64,000 nucleotides of DNA from Streptomyces sp. DSM 110735 (GTDB lineage: Bacteria; Actinomycetota; Actinomycetes; Streptomycetales; Streptomycetaceae), in contig NZ_JACYHF010000017.1 in NCBI RefSeq assembly GCF_016482685.1, positions 82,542-146,541 on the forward strand, written 5' to 3'. Made by a program: the position numbers and the translations under genes. How positions within the stretch are numbered: position 1 is the first letter of the stretch; every line of letters starts with the position of its first letter. The notes under the pieces are model-generated. The model ran no database searches, was not told the DNA's origin, and was given only the letters and a program-made list of their open reading frames with translations. Below, piece after piece: positions 62,147 through 64,000 of this stretch.

Positions 62147-62929
62147 TCAGGCGGCGACGGCGGTGACCTGCGCGGCGACGGCGGACTCGGGGCTCACGGG
62201 CGTCTCGGGGGTCTTGGGGGTCTTGGGGGTCTCATCGACCTCGCCGACCTTCTTCGCCTCGTCGGCGAGGAGGTGCTCCATCGGCCCGGCGGCGACGGCG
62301 CCGCTGACGAGGAACGCCAGGACCATCACCCCGGCCATCAGCACCCCGCCCAGCCACACCATCGTGTCGACGGGGATCGTGTACGCCCCCACCACCCGCG
62401 CCACGCACTCGACCAGCAGCGCCACGCCCCACACCACGGAGAACGCCCGCTCCTTGCGCCGGAAGTCCGCCGCCCCGGACGCCGCACCCGACACCAGCCG
62501 CTGCCAGGCTGCCTCCTTGGCCGCGTCCCCCTTCACCAGGAACGGCTTCATGCCCTCGGTCATCATCGGCCGCCCGAGCGCCACGGAGACCAGGATGCCG
62601 ATGGCGACCGTGCTGCTGACCGCGCCGTCCTTGGCGAGCATCAGCCGCGGGTCGCCGGAGACGAAGCTGAGCGCGAGCCCGACCACGTTCACGGTCAGGA
62701 TGAGGAGCGCGAGCGCGTTGGCGGTGCGCTCCCGCACCAGGCTCCACACGGTCCGCGCGGCGGGCACCACGCTGCTCCAGGCGAGCGCGGCGAAGGTGCT
62801 CATCCCGAAGGCGTCCTTCAGGAGGTAGTACGCGCCGAGCGGCACCGCCACGTCCACGAGCAGCGGCTTGAAGTTCTCCAGCGCACTCGGCTGCTGGTTC
62901 CGACCCTGGTTCCCCGTCGTCTTCGTCAT
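62147..62929 (-). CDS. VC0807-like membrane protein
   Basis: A 260-residue membrane protein with six hydrophobic segments. LLVDVAVPLGAYYLLKDAFG and DPRLMLAKDGAVSSTVAIG are seen in VC0807-like proteins. It has a KTPKTPETP micro-repeat in the C-terminal tail. The ATG at 62929 has AGGG upstream; the frame from 62995 is unlikely. Function unknown. Confidence 0.78.
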   Translation of the reverse strand: MTKTTGNQGRNQQPSALENFKPLLVDVAVPLGAYYLLKDAFGMSTFAALAWSSVVPAARTVWSLVRERTANALALLILTVNVVGLALSFVSGDPRLMLAKDGAVSSTVAIGILVSVALGRPMMTEGMKPFLVKGDAAKEAAWQRLVSGAASGAADFRRKERAFSVVWGVALLVECVARVVGAYTIPVDTMVWLGGVLMAGVMVLAFLVSGAVAAGPMEHLLADEAKKVGEVDETPKTPKTPETPVSPESAVAAQVTAVAA

Positions 62930-63021
62930 GCCCTCAGCTTCGCGTCCGAGGGGCATCCGGCAGTAGAAACGATCGTCCGGAGGTCCGCATGACAATTGTC
63001 AGTCCGTGAGCGGTGCCGACG

Positions 63022-63666
63022 TCATACCAGCAGGTCGGCCAACTCGCCCATGCTGGAAAAGAGTTGACTGGCGCCGGTCAGCCTCTCGGCCGGGGTCATC
63101 GCGGTGAACCCGTACACGTCCATCCCGGCTGCCACAGCCGCCTGGACGCCCAGCGGGGAGTCCTCCACGACCAGACACCGCTCGGGCGCGACCCCCATGC
63201 GCTCGGCGGCGTACAGGAAGAGATCCGGCGCCGGCTTGCCCCGCCCCACGTCCTGCGAGCTGAAGACGCGCCCGTCCTCGAACCACCGGTCGAGCCCGGT
63301 CGCCCGGTGCCCCACCCGGATCCGTTCATGGCTCCCGGAGGACGCCACGCAGTACGGCACCCCGTCCGCGGTCAGCTTCTCCAGCACGCCCTCGACCCCG
63401 GCGACGGGCCGCAACTCCCGCTCGAACGCGGCGAAGACCCGCGCGTGGAAGACGTCGTCGAAGTCCGCGGGCAGCCGCTGCCCGGTCCGCTCCAGGACCA
63501 GGTCGTGGATGCGGTGCATGGCCGAGCCCATGTAGTCCCGGATGGAGTCCTCGTACGACGTCGGGTGCCCCAGCTCGGTCAGATAGGCGGCGAGGTACCG
63601 GTTGGAGATGGGCTCGCTGTCCACGAGGACACCGTCGTTGTCGAAAAGGATGAGGTCGTAGCGCAT
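63022..63666 (-). CDS. HAD-superfamily hydrolase (beta-phosphoglucomutase-like)
   Basis: A 214-residue haloacid-dehalogenase-type enzyme. Motif I is LFDNDGVLVDSEP (nucleophile Asp9), motif II is VASSGS, the Lys is in DVGRGKPAPDLFLYAA, and motif IV is VVEDSPLGVQAA. A four-helix cap lies between. It resembles phosphatases for sugar phosphates. It lies directly downstream of the rRNA operon on the same strand but behind its terminator. The ATG at 63666 is clear. Confidence 0.9.
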   Translation of the reverse strand: MRYDLILFDNDGVLVDSEPISNRYLAAYLTELGHPTSYEDSIRDYMGSAMHRIHDLVLERTGQRLPADFDDVFHARVFAAFERELRPVAGVEGVLEKLTADGVPYCVASSGSHERIRVGHRATGLDRWFEDGRVFSSQDVGRGKPAPDLFLYAAERMGVAPERCLVVEDSPLGVQAAVAAGMDVYGFTAMTPAERLTGASQLFSSMGELADLLV

Positions 63667-63697
63667 ATACCCGAGCCTATAAAGGTCCGTAAACGCA

Positions 63698-63730
63698 GAA
63701 AACCCCCGCACCAACGGTGCGGGGGTTTTC
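63698..63730 (-). terminator. rRNA operon terminator
   Basis: A perfect 15-bp stem with a 3-base AAC loop, spanning 63698-63730. Read on the minus strand the stem begins GAAAACCCCCGC and ends in a T-rich stretch. It lies about 12 bases past the 5S 3' end. Confidence 0.9.
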
Positions 63731-63741
63731 CCTAAAATTTG

Positions 63742-63859
63742 TTCGGCGGCGTCCTACTCTCCCACAAGGTCCCCCTTGCAGTACCATCGGCGCTGTGAGG
63801 CTTAGCTTCCGGGTTCGGAATGTAACCGGGCGTTTCCCTCACGCTATGACCACCGAAAC
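63742..63859 (-). rRNA. rrf: 5S ribosomal RNA
   Basis: The minus strand reads GTTTCGGTGGTCATAGCG at the 5' end, CCGAACCCGGAAGCTAAGCC in the middle and ends in GGACGCCGCCGAA, the usual streptomycete 5S. Length about 117-118 bases; exact ends may be off by one or two. Confidence 0.95.
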
Positions 63860-63943
63860 ACTATGAAACTGTTTCAGCCGAGCCATGTGTGGCACATGAC
63901 TGCTGTTCGTGGTTTCAGAACCAACACAGTGGACGCGAGCAAC

Positions 63944-64000
63944 TGAGGACAAGCCCTCGGCCTATTAGTACCAGTCAACTCCACCCGTTACCAGGCTTCC
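63944..64000 (-). rRNA. rrl: 23S ribosomal RNA, 3' end (partial)
   Basis: The minus strand reads GGTACTAATAGGCCGAGGGC near its 3' end, the conserved end of high-GC 23S rRNA. The rest lies outside the window. The exact 3' end is estimated from the CUUGUCCUCA ending. Confidence 0.9.

Noticed and set aside
62200..62240. GGGGGTCTT tandem repeat as a regulatory element
   Set aside because: It encodes the KTPKTPETP tail of the VC0807-like protein and is a coding micro-repeat.
1..64000. CRISPR array, prophage or insertion sequence
   Set aside because: No regularly spaced repeats, integrase, transposase or phage structural genes were seen.

Overview
The window is about 72% GC actinobacterial chromosome and almost certainly comes from a Streptomyces or a very close relative. 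The evidence is the developmental sigma factor BldN with its anti-sigma partner RsbN, the rex-hemA-hemC-hemD operon with a Rex operator, a bS22-like mini-protein, many GTG/TTG starts, and ATGA/GTGA overlaps between co-transcribed genes. The right edge runs into the 3' end of an rRNA operon on the minus strand (5S and the last bases of 23S).

Layout. 1-8.9 kb: a Tat/lipoprotein polysaccharide deacetylase, a histidine phosphatase coupled to hemL, a NarL-type two-component pair, a YceI protein and a two-gene ABC-2 exporter. 9.1-20.3 kb: the most unusual region, an NTP-dependent conflict system. It encodes a trypsin-like protease with an effector-associated domain, a VMAP-like protein, a MoxR AAA ATPase, and one giant protein joining SAV_2336/vWA, STAND NTPase and TPR parts. 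Convergent to these are a HExxH putative peptide hydroxylase and a 71-residue FxsA-like peptide, followed by a Trypco1 protein. Two large palindromes separate the two transcription units. 20.4-34.7 kb: secreted and accessory genes, including an endonuclease/phosphatase-fold protein with beta-trefoil repeats, an alkyl sulfatase, YihY, a MerR-peroxiredoxin fusion, an OmpR/HK pair, MarR, YnfA and an SDR. 34.7-46.5 kb: rtcB, paired lipoproteins, a DUF2637 protein, lysS (class I), argS, hemB, and a MerR regulator divergent from a small hydrolase. 46.6-52.3 kb: hemD, hemC, hemA, rex and a glutaredoxin-like gene. 52.4-58.3 kb: HAD-IB, bldN, rsbN, an acyltransferase, an epimerase-like gene and the bS22-like gene. 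58.4-64 kb: a small HTH gene, a phosphatase-like gene, an acuC-like deacetylase, MFS, a VC0807-like membrane protein, a HAD hydrolase and rRNA.

How genes work together. hemA, hemL, hemB, hemC and hemD cover the C5 route from glutamyl-tRNA to uroporphyrinogen III, from three separate loci, one of them headed by a Rex operator that reads NADH/NAD+. In the conflict region the genes are chained by 4-bp overlaps (trypsin-VMAP GTGA, MoxR-vWA/TPR ATGA, peptide-HExxH GTGA), which implies tight stoichiometry. The likely flow is sensing by STAND/TPR and MoxR/vWA, transmission through VMAP and effector-associated domains, and proteolysis by the trypsin; the peptide/hydroxylase pair has an unknown role. 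Two MerR genes sit beside textbook 20-bp-spacer MerR promoters with perfect palindromes, and both predict near-leaderless transcripts.

Limits: all family assignments come from reading motifs. No database search, structure prediction or composition calculation was run except small hand counts.
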